Shown piece by piece: positions 42,821 to 54,062 of a DNA stretch of 64,000 bases. The stretch is from Prionace glauca (Eukaryota > Chordata > Chondrichthyes > Carcharhiniformes > Carcharhinidae): NCBI GenBank assembly GCA_037974335.1, contig CM075724.1, positions 72,348,850-72,412,849 on the forward strand, given 5' to 3'. Under the pieces are notes generated by a model. It made no database searches and was not told the DNA's origin. It saw only the letters and a list, made by a program, of their open reading frames with translations. Position 1 is the first letter of the stretch. Every line of letters starts with the position of its first letter. A program made the position numbers and the translations under genes.

Positions 42821-43131
42821 TTGGATGTCGAGCCGGTTTTATTTGCAGTCCTGTTTCCACAGTTTTGGCTCTGCAGTAATACACACCGGCAACTTGGGCA
42901 CTGATATTCAGGAGGTGAAACAAGACATCTCCTGTTAAAAACGGAGAAATATCTTCCTGCTATCTGAACGTCTTTGCAGAAATTTGTTTTCACCTAGTTT
43001 CCACCAATAAACTTCCACATTAAAGATATCTTGAAAAATAGAAAATGTACAATAGAAGGTGACGTTTGAGCCCAAGAGAACGTTTGTCTTTTCAGGAGCT
43101 TGGGAGAATTGGAAATTAGCGCGAATACCAG
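42821..43131 (-). pseudogene. Ig-superfamily gene, V-type domain exon with J-like end
   Basis: The minus strand has an acceptor TTCTTACTCTGTTTCATGATAG, phase-1 start GIRANFQFSQAPEKTNVLLG, first cysteine in SNVTFYC, core tryptophan in VEVYWWKLGENKFL, then after a one-base slip FLTGDVLFHLLNISAQ and VAGVYYC. It continues RAKTVETGLQIKP, resembling the TGLxIKP end of a J strand but without the full G-x-G-T motif, and stops CCAA|GTATTC in phase 1. About 103 codons, so V and J strands are encoded together and no recombination signal follows. NVT and NIS sites are present. The canonical D before AGVYYC is V. One frameshift breaks it. Similarity in style is closest to NKp30/NCR3-type V domains (from memory). 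Confidence 0.72.
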
Positions 43132-43239
43132 CTATCATGAAACAGAGTAAGAATTATAGCGATGACATGAAACAGCAGTGCAAAATTTAAATAGAAGGTG
43201 AAAGGAGCTGGGGTTTGGGAAATAAGCAACACAAGATAC

Positions 43240-43294
43240 TTGTGGACATGATCCCCATGACCCAAATGGGCTGAAGCATATCCGCGATAAACAT
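43240..43294 (-). pseudogene. Ig-superfamily gene, leader exon
   Basis: The minus-strand ATG at 43294 (AAAC before it, a favourable context) opens MFIADMLQPIWVMGIMST, then A|GTATCT, a phase-1 donor. The intron to the V exon is 108 bp, typical for leader introns of antigen-receptor-like genes, and the split codon A|CT gives threonine. An alternative start at 43279 gives a shorter leader MLQPIWVMGIMST. The hydrophobic stretch is modest, so signal-peptide function is an inference. Confidence 0.55.
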
Positions 43295-43648
43295 GTTTAA
43301 CCAAAAACATCCACCGCTTATTGTGAAGAGGTGACAGAGCCAATGAACGAATTGTTCCACAATGTAACTTCGATGCATTCTACATCAGAATACCAATCAT
43401 GTTCCTCCAAATCCAGATCACAGCGAAACCCTGTAATCAGGTGGATCGTGATAGAAAATGCTATCTGATAATAAAAAGTTGGAGTCAGCTTCTTTACATG
43501 CTGGTCACAAACCAACGCTTTAAAAATGGGATTACACGAAATTGAGATTTATCCACAGATATTCTAAAGTGACATCGCCAGGAGTTTTGACTGCTGCTTT
43601 GCAGTCGTTTATTACAGGAAAGGTGAATGAAATGAGAACATCACGCCT

Positions 43649-43705
43649 GGAAACGAAAGTTTAATGACGGAAGTGGCGTTAATGTTGTGCTCAACGGAAA
43701 TGAAA
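43649..43705. promoter_or_regulatory. Cluster of ETS and ETS-IRF composite motifs upstream of the Ig-like gene
   Basis: GGAAACGAAA (43649-43658) and GGAAATGAAA (43696-43705) both match the ETS-IRF composite element GGAANNGAAA, known from immunoglobulin and myeloid enhancers bound by PU.1 or SPIB with IRF4/8. CGGAAGTG (43668-43675) between them is an ETS core. They lie 0.36-0.41 kb upstream of the start codon. Motif matches are seen; function is inferred. Confidence 0.45.
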
Positions 43706-43756
43706 GCAACGTGAGAAATGTATAAAGGAATAGTTGACCCTGAATCATAGACAAGG

Positions 43757-43912
43757 GAATTACTGATAGACAAGGGAATTAAGAGAATTAAGGGTTATGG
43801 GGGGAAAGTGGAACTGATCCACTTCAGATCAGCCATGATCTTACTGAATGGTGGGGCAGGCTAGAAGGGCTAGATGGCCTACGCCTGCTCCTATTTCTTA
43901 TGTTCTTATGAA
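43757..43912 (+). mobile_element. CR1-B-type 3' end
   Basis: AAGGGTTATGGGGGGAAAGT, AACTGATCCACTTCAGATCA, GAATGGTGGGGCAGGC, then TTCTTATGTTCTTATG. A 5'-truncated copy of ~155 bp, slightly diverged from the other B tails. It sits just upstream of the motif cluster of the Ig-like gene. Confidence 0.85.
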
Positions 43913-45475
43913 TCTTACATTTAATACTAGCGCCCGAAGTCAATGTTACATCATACCTTTCTTCTCAATTAATTTTCAAGATATCTTTGTGAAGCTCATT
44001 GACATCTTAAATTAGGCGTGCTGCATTACACCTGCCATTATAAATTTAGCTCCATTGCAACCAATTATATAAATCAGAAACTAAGCGCGTCCACTATTGA
44101 AGGCTATGCGCCCTAACAAATAACCTCTGTGCAATATGCTGCCCAGTGTTCATTGAAGCGTGGAAAATGTTTGTATCATACTGTATGGCAATAGATCATG
44201 AACATGTACGTGCCGAATTGTATCATAATTGTATGATCATTTTGTGTTAGTTACTTGACAAACAAAAAACATTTGCTGTTTACGTGAATGTAAATATATA
44301 ATGGGTGCTTCCATTGTTCGATACCCAACAATTAAAATGGCCTAGATTTCACTTGCAAGTAGCTTTTTACTCATAATTTACTGTATAGCAATAGGCAACT
44401 CGGTCTAATTGGTCAAGGCCGTTTATTGCGCTCCCCGCCGACCTGATCCTACCTTAGTTTATCTAGCCCCGTCGACAAATATATGCATTAATTATATATA
44501 TGCATTAATGGATACAAACCATAGTCACGTCAATTACAGTGTGTGCCTCACAGGTTGATTTTTTTAACTTTATTTCACACTAAGGTATCAACCGTGAGTG
44601 GCTGCTAACACTCCCGCTCGAGGCTGGCTAAAGGTTGGATGTTCAAGACACACTCCAGCGACATTACATAATCAGGGCTGACACTACTGGAGGAGCGTTG
44701 CACTGTTGGAGGAGTGGCACTGTCTTCCTGCTCAGGCGGTGGGCTACACATCTTAAAGATACTCTGCAATGCAATAGAGTTGCACCGATATTTTGATCAT
44801 TTCAAATACATGCATAAATTAATCGGCTATTAATTTGATTGCAGTTTGCGGAAACTTTGCCCTTTGCCATCCCAACATTTCATCAGCTGTCATACTTCAG
44901 AAATATTGAACCAGCCATAAAAGGCTGTGGGACGTTCTCAGCGTGTCAAATACATGAATGCAAGTTTATTATTTTCATTCTTTATAGTAAGTGCTGTTCT
45001 AAGTAACTACACACAGATTATTAAGTTTTTTTTAGGATTTCAATTTGGCCCGGTTCTGCAGTCATTTCCCTACCTGAGAAAATCTCAGTTTTACTAAATA
45101 TGAACAGATTTACTTCTATGTGGAAGTGATTTGCCAAGCCACCTTCCGATATTGCGAGCGTGGATCTGGCGTGGTAGGAACGTCTTGCAAGTAGCTACAG
45201 GGTAGACTTCAATCTAATTGGACCTCTCCGAAATAGAAGGAGAGACGGAGAGGACGAGTGAGAGAGAGAGAGAAGGTACTCTCTACAGTTGGTAACTCAG
45301 AATATTAATCGAGAGCACCATTCGGCCCCGTCAGGCCAATATTATCACTTTCAAAAAAACTATTCAATTATTGGCACTGCTTTGTTCTTGTACTTTAGTT
45401 CTACAAAAAGTTTCCCTTTCCAAATTCGCTTATGCCATATTTTCAGGAAATAATTGGTCTCGAACCAAGAAGTGC
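43913..45475. other. Mostly unrecognised sequence
   Basis: AT-rich DNA with no gene. Around 44660-44740 the text CTGACACTACTGGAGGAGCG, TTGCACTGTTGGAGGAGTGG resembles a shark dispersed repeat (GAGGGAGTGCTGCACTGTC type) in decayed form. ATATGCATTAAT occurs twice in tandem at 44481-44509. A short GA run lies at 45258-45275. Confidence 0.45.
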
Positions 45476-45892
45476 TGGGTATCCGAAATTGTATTAAGGT
45501 CAACAATTCCCTGGGGCCGGATGAGATCTGTCCCAGTTACTGTGGGAGGCAAGTGCAGAAATAGCTGAGACCTTAATAGATATTTTCACATCCTCGTTGA
45601 CCATAGGCGAGGTTCCAGAGAACTGGAGAATGTTGTTCCATTGTTTAAGAAAGGATATAAGGATAATAAAGCAAATTATCGGCCCGTAAGTCTGATGGTA
45701 AAGCTTTTGGGACTAAGGAACAAGATAGATGCACATTTGGAAGAAAATGGACTAGTCAGTGAGAGGCAACATGGTTTTGTAGGGGGGAGGTCATGCCTCA
45801 CCAACTTAATTTAGTTTTTTGAAGAAGTGATAAAGATAATTGATGAGGCAAGGGCTGTCACCTCTCAGGAGCCCAATGTATCTATTGTCTAT
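45476..45892 (+). mobile_element. Old CR1-like LINE, RT start
   Basis: Decayed text VRSTIPWGRMRSVPVTVGG (from KVNNSPGPDGICPSLLWEA-type sequence), then PLFKKGYKDNKANYRPVSL-type codons near 45640 and HGFVGGRSCLTNLI-type near 45770. It ends where a SINE begins. No intact frame. Confidence 0.7.
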
Positions 45893-46243
45893 TAGAGTGG
45901 CACGGTAGCACAGTGGGTAGCACTGCTGCTTCACAGCTCTAGGGACCTGAGTTCCATTCCCGGCTTGGGACTATCTGTATACAATGTGCACATTCCCCTT
46001 GTGTCTGCGTAGGTTTCCTCCTGGTGCTCCAGTTTCCTCCCACAGTCCAAAGATGTGTGGGTTAGTTTGATTGGCCAATGCTAAAATTGCCCCTTAGTGC
46101 CCTCAGGTGCATAGGTTAGAAGGATTAATGGGTAAATGTGTAGGGATATGGGGGTAGGGCCTGGGTGGGATTGTGGTCAGTGCAAACTCGATGGGTCAGA
46201 TGGCCTCTTTCTGCACCATAGGGTTTCCATGCTTTCTATGAAA
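45893..46243 (+). mobile_element. tRNA-derived SINE
   Basis: Head GTGGCACGGTAGCACAGTGG (A box) and GAGTTCCATTCCCGGC (B box region), core GTTTCCTCCTGGTGCTCCAG, TTTCCTCCCACAGTCCAAAG, then TAAAATTGCCCCTTAGTGCC and a 3' end CACCATAGGGTTTCCATGCT with TTCTATGA. Same family as 62577-62915, more diverged. The B box deviates from GGTTCGATTCC, so independent transcription is doubtful. Confidence 0.82.
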
Positions 46244-46374
46244 GCCAACCTTCCGGGTACATCCTACCTATCAGTCTTTGCATCATCGATTACCTCTACA
46301 ATTTCCATGTCTAACAATATTTTTTGGTAGTCCCTTCCTCAATAAGCACGAATGAAATGCAATCATAATGTATT

Positions 46375-47890
46375 AATGGAGGAGACAACGGGTAGTAGTG
46401 GAAGGCTCCTTTTCCAATTGGAGGTCTGTCACCAGTGGTGTGCCGCAGGGCTCCGTACTAGGACCTCTACTATTTGTAGTATATATTAATGACTTGGAAG
46501 AGGGGGTAGGTGGTGTGATCAGCAAATTTGCTGATGACACCATGATGGTTGGATTGGCGGGTACTGAGGAGCAGTGCCTGGCAATGGAACAGGACATAGA
46601 CAGGCTGGTAGATTGGGCGGATAGATGGCAAATGGAATTTAATCCGAGAGAAATGCGAGGTGATGCACTTTGGCCAGAATAATGTGGAGGGGAGTTATAC
46701 GATAAAATGTAAAACTATCCGGAGTATAGATACGCAGAGAGACCTGGGGGTGCAAGTGCACAAGTCCCTGAAGGTGTCGGTGCAAGTGCAGAATGTGATG
46801 AGGAAAGCGTATGGTATGTTAGCCTTCATAGGAAGGGGTATAGAATATAAGAGTAGGAGTCTGATGTTGCAGTTGTATAGAACGTTGGTTAGGCCTCACC
46901 TGGAGTACTGCGTCCAGTTCTGGTCGCCGCACTACCGGAAGGATGTAGAGATCCTGGAGAGAGTGCAGAGGAGATTTACCAGGATGTTGCCTGGTATGGA
47001 AGGGCTGTCTTACGAGGAAAGATTGAACGAACTTGGGCTGTTTTCCCTTGAGACGTCGGCTGAGGGGGGATCTAATAGAGGTTTATAAGATTATGAAGGG
47101 GACAGATAGAGTAAATGGTGGCAAGCTTTTTCCGCTATTAGAAATGGATAGAACGAGGGGTCACGGGCTTAGGGTGAGGGGGGCTAAGTATAAGACAAAT
47201 ATTAGAGGGCAGTTTTTCACGCAAAGGGTAGTGGGGATGTGGAATGCACTGCCGAGTAAGGTGGTGGAAGCAGGCACGCCAAGGTTGTTTAAGAGTCACT
47301 TGGACAGCCACATGAGCGGTCTACATATAGGGGGATATAGCAGGCCTTACTAAACATTGTAGGCTTGGATTCCATTTTTGCCTTAGGGATGTAGAGTCTT
47401 CGCCTGTTTAATAATGAATTTTTTGTCTCCACAGGCATTTAAGTCCACCTTGTTGACCAGCAAGGGGCATGCATGCGGCAGGTTGTGGTGGGCTGCTCTT
47501 GGATGTTGCTTCGGGAGTTGTCCCCTGCTTCATGTCGTTGGTGTGCTTAAACTGGACCATCTCGAGGGCAACATGACAGCTCAGAGACTATCTCTGTTGC
47601 TGTGCGGACACATGGATTTGGGCCTGTGTCCGTGGGAGTTTGCGCGTTCTCCCCGTGGTTGCGTGGGTTTTCTCCGGGTGCTCCGGTTTCCTCCCACATC
47701 CCAAAAATGTGCTTTTAGGCTGATTGATTGGGTAACAAATTGTCCCTATATTGGACCTCCCTGATCCTTGCACATTAGGCGTAGACTAAAATCATGAATA
47801 GGTCACTGAGACAACGGGACGGCGGCGCGGGCTCGTTGGGCCAAAGGGCCTGTTTCCCGTGCTGTGTTGTTCTTTGTTCTTTGTTCTTTG
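46375..47890 (+). mobile_element. CR1-C LINE with SINE-bearing 3'UTR
   Basis: 5'-truncated in the RT (RRQRVVVEGSFSNWRSVTSG-type start). It reads [43 protein letters not shown], then after frame breaks LERVQRRFTRMLPGMEGLSY, RLRGDLIEVYKIMKGTDRVN, FFTQRVVGMWNALPSKVVEA and GGYSRPY. The 3'UTR is ~540 bp: a pyrimidine-rich TTTTTTGTCTCCACAG, the AGGCATTTAAGTCC start shared with 2863, a SINE-like core (GGGTTTTCTCCGGGTGCTCC, GGTTTCCTCCCACATCCC) and the triple TTCTTTG tail. Catalytic FADD is present. Confidence 0.88.
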
Positions 47891-49215
47891 ATACTTCCAC
47901 GTGAACTTTTTCTATGCGCTTTGCGATTTGCATAGTAGAAACCTGACGGGATCCCCTTTATGTTATCTATCAGGTTTTTCTCATATTCTTCCTTTGCCAG
48001 CATTATTTTGCTCTTCAATTACCCTCTTAATTTGTTGTATTTATGCAAATTCTCGCTTGGAAGACTCACCTGGCATGCATCATAAGCTTTTATTTGTTTC
48101 ATAAATTTCTCAATGTCCCTCGTCATCCAAAGACCACTGCCTTTCGTTCTCTTAACTTCCAAGTTTCTTGAAGCATGTCCAGCCTGTAAAAGAGCTCTTT
48201 AATTATCACAATGTTTCTGTTACAAATTTTTCTATAAAATTTTAGATCAATTTTACTCTGACTCGATTGCCCCTCAATCAATTGAACTTAGCCCTCTTTT
48301 CACTTATGTTTTTGTTACAGATTTTTCTATAAAATTTTACTTCAATTTTACACTGACTCGATTGCCCCTCAATCAATTGAATTTTGCCCTCTTTCTTTTT
48401 AGATGTTTGATTTCGATTGGTCCCTTTCCTCTCGACTGCTAATCCAAACCTCGTGAAAAATTGATCATTATTATGCAAAACAAAACAGAGATGCTTGGCG
48501 TCATTCTCCAGCAGCAGGCCTTGTGATGCCTCTTTTTCAGATGAACTGAGAACATGCTGGTCAACGAAATTCTTTTGTACCCATTTCAGAAATTTCACCC
48601 ACTCTTCAGCTTAGAGTCAGAAAAGCAGGCAACATAGCAAAGGCCCTTCAGTCCATCACTGCCTGTCAAAGATAAACTACCTAACTATTCTAATCCCATT
48701 GTTCAGCACTTTGTTCATTGCCTTACATGCCTAACAGATGCACATTTAAAATATGTAATGGTAACGTTATCCCAATCAGTATTTATTAACCTAAGTCCAA
48801 CAATTACCTCAGTCTGTAGATTTTCACCAACTCGGTAATTGCTCTGCATATTTGCTGCTCTTCATCTCTCATTGTTTTTACTGAAGAAATGACTACTGTA
48901 AAATTATAATTCTCTTTCTTCTTCTTAACAACTTATACTAAATAGATGTGATTGTTGTCCGCTTTGTAAATTCCTCATTTTCCACTACTGCAACGGCATA
49001 ATCAGTATTGCCCCTACCTCTTTTTCCCCATCTATCACATTTGATCATTGCTTCACCTTAAGTATTGAGCATCCAGTCTTCACAATTATTAAGCCACGTT
49101 TCTGTTATTACAACGATAGTATATTCCTGCATTACTATTTGTGGTTTTAGCTCAATAATCCCATTGGCCACACTTGGCACATTTTTGCACATTATGTGCT
49201 TTTGGGCAAAAGTAA
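47891..49215 (-). mobile_element. Old CR1-like LINE, endonuclease and linker
   Basis: The minus strand shows an endonuclease start near 49200-49060 (NVPSVANGIIELKPQIVMQE, YTIVVITETWLNNCEDWMLN) and a linker at 48020-47900 (KSKIMLAKEEYEKNLIDNIK). Between them only faint traces remain. A 95-bp tandem duplication lies at 48218-48407. The copy is strongly decayed, and no RT is seen before CR1-C begins. Confidence 0.55.
48218..48407. repeat. 95-bp tandem duplication
   Basis: The unit starts TGTTACARATTTTTCTATAA and ends in a CCCTCTTT run; copy 1 is 48218-48312 and copy 2 is 48313-48407. Copies differ at a handful of bases. No coding meaning is evident. Confidence 0.8.
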
Positions 49216-50100
49216 GTACGTTTTGTGTTTGGATAATGGTGCCTTTAATTTGAAAAAAGATTTTATGGTAAGTTACCTTGCTTCCAATAAATGGATCATT
49301 TCACCAATTTTCCTCAGAGATAAGAAATAAAATGGTCAACCAGGAATTAATCATAATGCCCTGGATACATTTCTATGTTTAATAGATTTGGATTTGGCTG
49401 AGAACAAGTTCGCTAAGCATATTGAAAATCTGTGTGTACTGGTTAACAGTTCTTTTACAATAGAAAACGTTGATAACAAAAGGATCCTAATAACAGTGAA
49501 TCAAATTTCTATGATAACCAACCTGGAAGGAAAGAAATAGTTCAAAGACACAGGAGGTCATTAGAACCAAAAAGGGTTCTGACCCAAGGTGGTTATGCTT
49601 AAGATGGCAGTATTGAGCCATTTGGAGGATATTTGAAGAGAAAACCTTGGCTGAAAACTTTAGTGGAAGACAAAGAAGTCTCAATCCTTACCATAGTCTG
49701 GGAAAGACTATATCGACCAAGACTTGAGTCTGTCAATGATTTATCGCACCAATGCCAAAACCGATGCAGAAGGAGGGTTGAGTTAAGAAGTTGGATTTGG
49801 AGCATAATTAACCATGTTAATTGCACTTTTAATATTTTTTGTCTTGTGGAGATAACGTTTAACCTTCACATTAAGGATAACTTCCATCATGTTATCTGGC
49901 ACTTTTATCATGCAAAATGAAAAGATTCAAACCAAATCTAACAGCTCAAATCTGGCCATCCATGATGCACCGTGGACATAACTGCATTCAAGCATAGTTT
50001 GTAAGCTCACGGAACATTTTACTAGTGGAATATTTCTGGCACAATATATAATGATTGTGGTTGTTGGACCTAAATCATTTGCCCAGGACATCACTGCAGG
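49216..50100. other. No recognised feature
   Basis: Unique-looking sequence without a supported gene or repeat. A 95-codon open frame at 49633-49920 has no known motif. Confidence 0.45.
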
Positions 50101-51256
50101 AGTGTCGTAGAGCTTTGACAAGGTACCTCATGGCAGACTGTTACAGAAGATGAAGTTGCATGGGATCAGAGGTGAACTGGCAAGGTGGATCCAACTGGCT
50201 TGGTCAAAGAAGACGGAGGATAGCAGTGGAATGGTGCGTTTCTGAATGGAGGGCTGTGACAAATAGTGTTCCTCAGGGATCAGTGCTGGGACCTTTAATG
50301 TTTGTAATATATATAAGTGATTTAGAGGAAAATGTAACATGATTGATTAGTAAGTTTGATGACGAGCTTGGTGGATTGTGGATTGTGATGAAGAACATCA
50401 GATAATACAGTAGGATATAGGTCAGTTAGAGACTTGGACAGAGAGATGGCAAATGGAGTTTAATCCAGACAAATGTGAGGTAATGGATTTTGGAAGGTCA
50501 AATACAGATAGGAAATATACAGTAAATGGCAGAACCCTTAAGAATATTGATAGGCAAAGGGATCTGGTTGTACAGGTACACAGGTCACAGAAAGTTGCAA
50601 TGCAGGTGGAGAAGGTAGTCAAGAAGGCACACAACATGCTTGCCTTCATCGGCCAGGATATTGAGTTTAAAAATTGGCAAATCATGTTGCAGCTTTATAG
50701 AACTTTAGTTAGGCCACACTTGGAATATAGTGTTCAATTCTGATCGCCACACTGCCAGAAGGCTTTGGAGAGAGTACAGAAAAGATTTACCAGGGTGTTG
50801 CCTAGTATGGAGGGCATTAGTATGAGAAGAGATTGGAGAAACTTGGTTTGTTCTCACTGAAGCGACAGAGGTTGAGGGGAGACGTGATAGAAGTCTACAA
50901 GATTATGAGAGGCATAGACAAAGTGGATAGTCAGACACATTTTCCCAGGGTGGAACAGTCAATTACTAGGGAGCATAGATTTAAGGTGCGAGGTGCAAGG
51001 TTTAAAAGAAATGTACAAAGTAGATTTTTTACACAGAGAGTAGTGGGTGCCTGGAACTCGTTGCCGCGAGAGATAATGGAAGCGGATATGGTAGTGGCTT
51101 TTAAGGGGTGTCTTGACAAATGCATGAATAAAATGGGAATAGAGGGATATAGTCCCCGGAAAGGTAAGGGGTTTTATTTAAGTTGGGCAGCATGGTCGAT
51201 GCAGGCATGGAGGGTCGAAGGGCCTGTTCCTGTGCTGTAATTTTCTTTGTTCTTTG
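50101..51256 (+). mobile_element. CR1-like LINE (family J), 5'-truncated
   Basis: It starts within the RT at the SFDKVPHGRL block. It reads [98 protein letters not shown] and MNKMGIEGYSP. Tail: TGCTGTAATTTTCTTTGTTC. The active site region reads SKFDDELG, so the FADD is lost. Open pieces are 50160-50342, 50453-50743 and 50833-51240. Confidence 0.85.
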
Positions 51257-51714
51257 ATAATACCTAAAGCTTAAATGGATTCAATTGCTTCATCAATGTT
51301 TCCCCTCTGAGCTCTGATGTGCAGATGCTTGTTAATGTTTGCACAATGTTTCATATTATTTGTGAGTCTACAATACTGAAACAATCAATGCCCATTGGTA
51401 GTGTCATTGGCTTTGGGTACTAACAACATTTAAACTGCAGTCGACTTGGATACCGACAACACTTAAACCCAGAATACACAATTTTCAAGCTTTAATAATT
51501 TATGCACATGCGTGAACACAATGCAGCACCCAACATTGCAAGGTGTTCCGCTGATTCATACAGAAAGTGCAATAGTTATGGCTAATTGCAGCAAAAGAGA
51601 AATGAGCAATTGTCTTATTCTTCATTTTCAGACATATCCACCAATCATAGCATAGCCTTTTGCCCTTTCTTATCCAATAGAAAACTGTCTGCTGCCAGTT
51701 CTGATGTCCTGAAT
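51257..51714. other. No recognised feature
   Basis: Spacer between two J-type LINE pieces with no recognised exon or repeat. Confidence 0.45.
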
Positions 51715-52625
51715 GTACTTATTAGTGATAGACAGCAAGGTTTTGTGAAGGGGAGGTCATGCCTCACTAACTTGATCAAGTTTTTCAAGGAAGTGATGAA
51801 GATTATAGGTTAGGGGAAAGACAGTAGATGTTGTATACGTGGACTTCAGTAAAGCCTTTGACAAGGTACCTCATGGTAGACTGGGATGAAAGATGAAGTC
51901 ACATGGGATCAGAAGACAGTTGGCAAGATGGTTACAGAACTATCTTGGCCGTAGAAGGCAGAGGGTAGCAGTAGATGGGTGCTTTTCTGAATGATTGTGA
52001 CTAGCGGTGTTCCACAGGGATCAGATCTGGGACCTTTGTTGTTTGTAGTACATATAAATGATTTGGAGGAAAATGATCTGATATATAAGTTCACAGATGA
52101 CACAAAAATTGATGGAGTTGCAGATAGTGAAAAGGATTGCCGGAGGATACAGCAAGATATAGATTGGTTGGAGAAATGGTACGTGGAGTTTAATCCAGAC
52201 AAGTGCGAGATAATGCATTTTGGAAGTTCCAATGCATGTAGGAATTACACAGTAGATGGTCAAACCCTTCGGAATATTGACAGGCAGAGAGAACTGGGTG
52301 TACATATTCACAGATCACTGAATGTAGCAACGCAGGTGGATAAGCTAGCCAAGGAGGCATATGGCATGCTTGCCTTCATCAGTCAGGGCACTGAGCATAG
52401 TGATTCACAGGTCATGCTGCAGCAGTACAGAATCTTGGTTAGACCTATTTGAAAAATTGTTATACAGTTCAGGTTGCCACATTACCAGAAGATGTGGATG
52501 CTTTGGACAGGGTACTGAAGAGGTTTATAAGGATATTGCCTGTTCTATAGGGTATTCTCTATGAGGAGGCCAGTTTGTTCTCACTGAAAAATGAAAGATG
52601 AGGGGTGACCTGATAGAGATCTATT
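51715..52625 (+). mobile_element. CR1-like LINE (family J, second copy), both ends missing
   Basis: Reads [20 protein letters not shown], then [15 protein letters not shown]-type codons near 51845, SGVPQGSDLGPLLFVVHIND, YKFTDDTKIDGVAD (FADD changed to FTDD), CEIMHFGSSNACRNYTVDGQ, HIHRSLNVATQVDKLAKEAY and EHSDSQVMLQQYRILVRPI. It fades after RRMRGDLIEI-type codons and lacks the 3' end. Confidence 0.82.
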
Positions 52626-54062
52626 GGTGACCTGACACCAATCTATTTTATCTGTTCCCTTCATAATATTTTATGTTTCATTAAGATTTCCCCTCATTCT
52701 TCTGAATTCCAATAAATATAGCCCCAGTCTACTCAGTCTCTCTTCATAAGCTAACCCTCTCAACTCTGGAAACAACCTAGTGAATCTCCCCTGCATACCC
52801 TCCAATGCCAGTATATCCTTTCTCAAGTAAGTCGGCCAAAACTGTAGACAGTTCTCAAGGTGTGGCCCCAACAGCATCTTATACAACTGCAATATAACCT
52901 TGCTGTTTTTAAACTCCATTCCTCTAGCAATGAAGGACAACATTCTATTGACTTTCTTAATTATATGCTGCATTTGCAAACCAACTTTTTGTGAATCGTG
53001 CACAAGGACACCCAGATCCCTCTGCACAGCACAATGCTGCAAATTTTTACCATTTAAGTAATAGTCCATTTTGCTTTTACTCATACCAAGATGGATGATC
53101 TCATATTTACAACATTGTACTCCATCTGCCAGACTCTTGCCCACTCACTTAGACTATCTATAGACGTTTGCAGACTTTCATTGTCCTCTGGATACTTTAC
53201 TTTGCCACCTATCTTAGTGTCATTTGCGAATTGGTCCCCAACTCCAAATCATCTATATAAATTGTAAACAATTGCAATCCCAACATTGTTCCCTGAGGCA
53301 CACCACTAGTCACTAATCGCCAACCAGATAAATACCCATTTACTCTAGTCTTTGCTTTCTGATAGTTAACCAATTCTCTTTCCATGCTAATACATTACCT
53401 ATAAGACCATGCACCTTTATTTTATGCAGCAGCTTTTGGTATGGCACCTTGTCTAATGCCTTCTGGAAATCCAGATAAACCACATCCACAGGTTCCCCAT
53501 TGTCCATCGTGTATGTAATGTTCTCAAAGAATTCCACCAAATTAGTCAAACATGACTTGCCTTTCATGGACCCATGCTGCACCTTTCCAACGGGACAGTT
53601 TATATCCAGATGTCTTGCTATTTCTTCCTTGATGAAAGATTCAAGCAGTTTCCCCTCTGCTGGAAGTTAAGCTAATCAGCCTATAGTTACCCTTGTTTTG
53701 TCTACCTCCTTTTTTTGAACAGTGGCGTCATAGTTTCTGTTTTCAAATCCGCGGGAACCACCCCAGAGTCCAGAGAATTTTGGTAAATTACCACTAGTGC
53801 ATTTGTTATTTCCCCTGCCATCTCTTTTAGTACCCTGGAATGCATTCCATCAGGGCCAGGAGACTTGTCTATCTTTAGCCCCATTAGCCTGCCCAACACT
53901 ACTTCTTTAGTGATAATGATAGTTTCTTGGTCCTCACCTGCCATAGCCTTCTTGTCATCAAAGTTTGGCATGTTATTCCACTGTGAAAACTGACACAACA
54001 TACCTATTCAATGCCTAGGCCATTTCCGAATGTTCAGTTATTACATCCCCCTTCTCACCCTT
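52626..54062 (-). mobile_element. Old CR1-E-like LINE, RT and C-terminal part
   Basis: The minus strand reads EDQETIIITKEVVLGRLMGL, KIDKSPGPDGMHSRVLKEMA, MKGKSCLTNLVEFFENIT, VVYLDFQKALDKVPYQKLLH, then FANDTKI (catalytic D to N), MDYYLNGKNLQHCAVQRDLG, VLVHDSQKVGLQMQHIIKKV, LSFIARGMEFK and GRFTRLFPELRGLAYEERLS. It shares wording with CR1-E and B. The 3' end is missing at 52626. A SINE and further upstream parts follow at 54063-55570. Confidence 0.83.

Noticed and set aside
42800-42860. Possible recombination signal after the V exon (CCACAGTTTTGG on the plus strand)
   Set aside because: The heptamer-like CACAGTT is in the wrong orientation and inside the coding end, no spaced nonamer follows, and the exon continues in frame to a J-like end and a phase-1 donor.
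43318-43515. 65-codon minus-strand frame upstream of the leader as an extra exon
   Set aside because: It has cysteines and an acceptor-like CTGATTACAG inside it, but no domain pattern and no fitting donor. It is more likely 5' flank or UTR of the Ig-like gene.
48278-48598. 106-codon minus-strand frame as a small gene
   Set aside because: It runs through the 95-bp tandem duplication and a decayed LINE and shows no domain.
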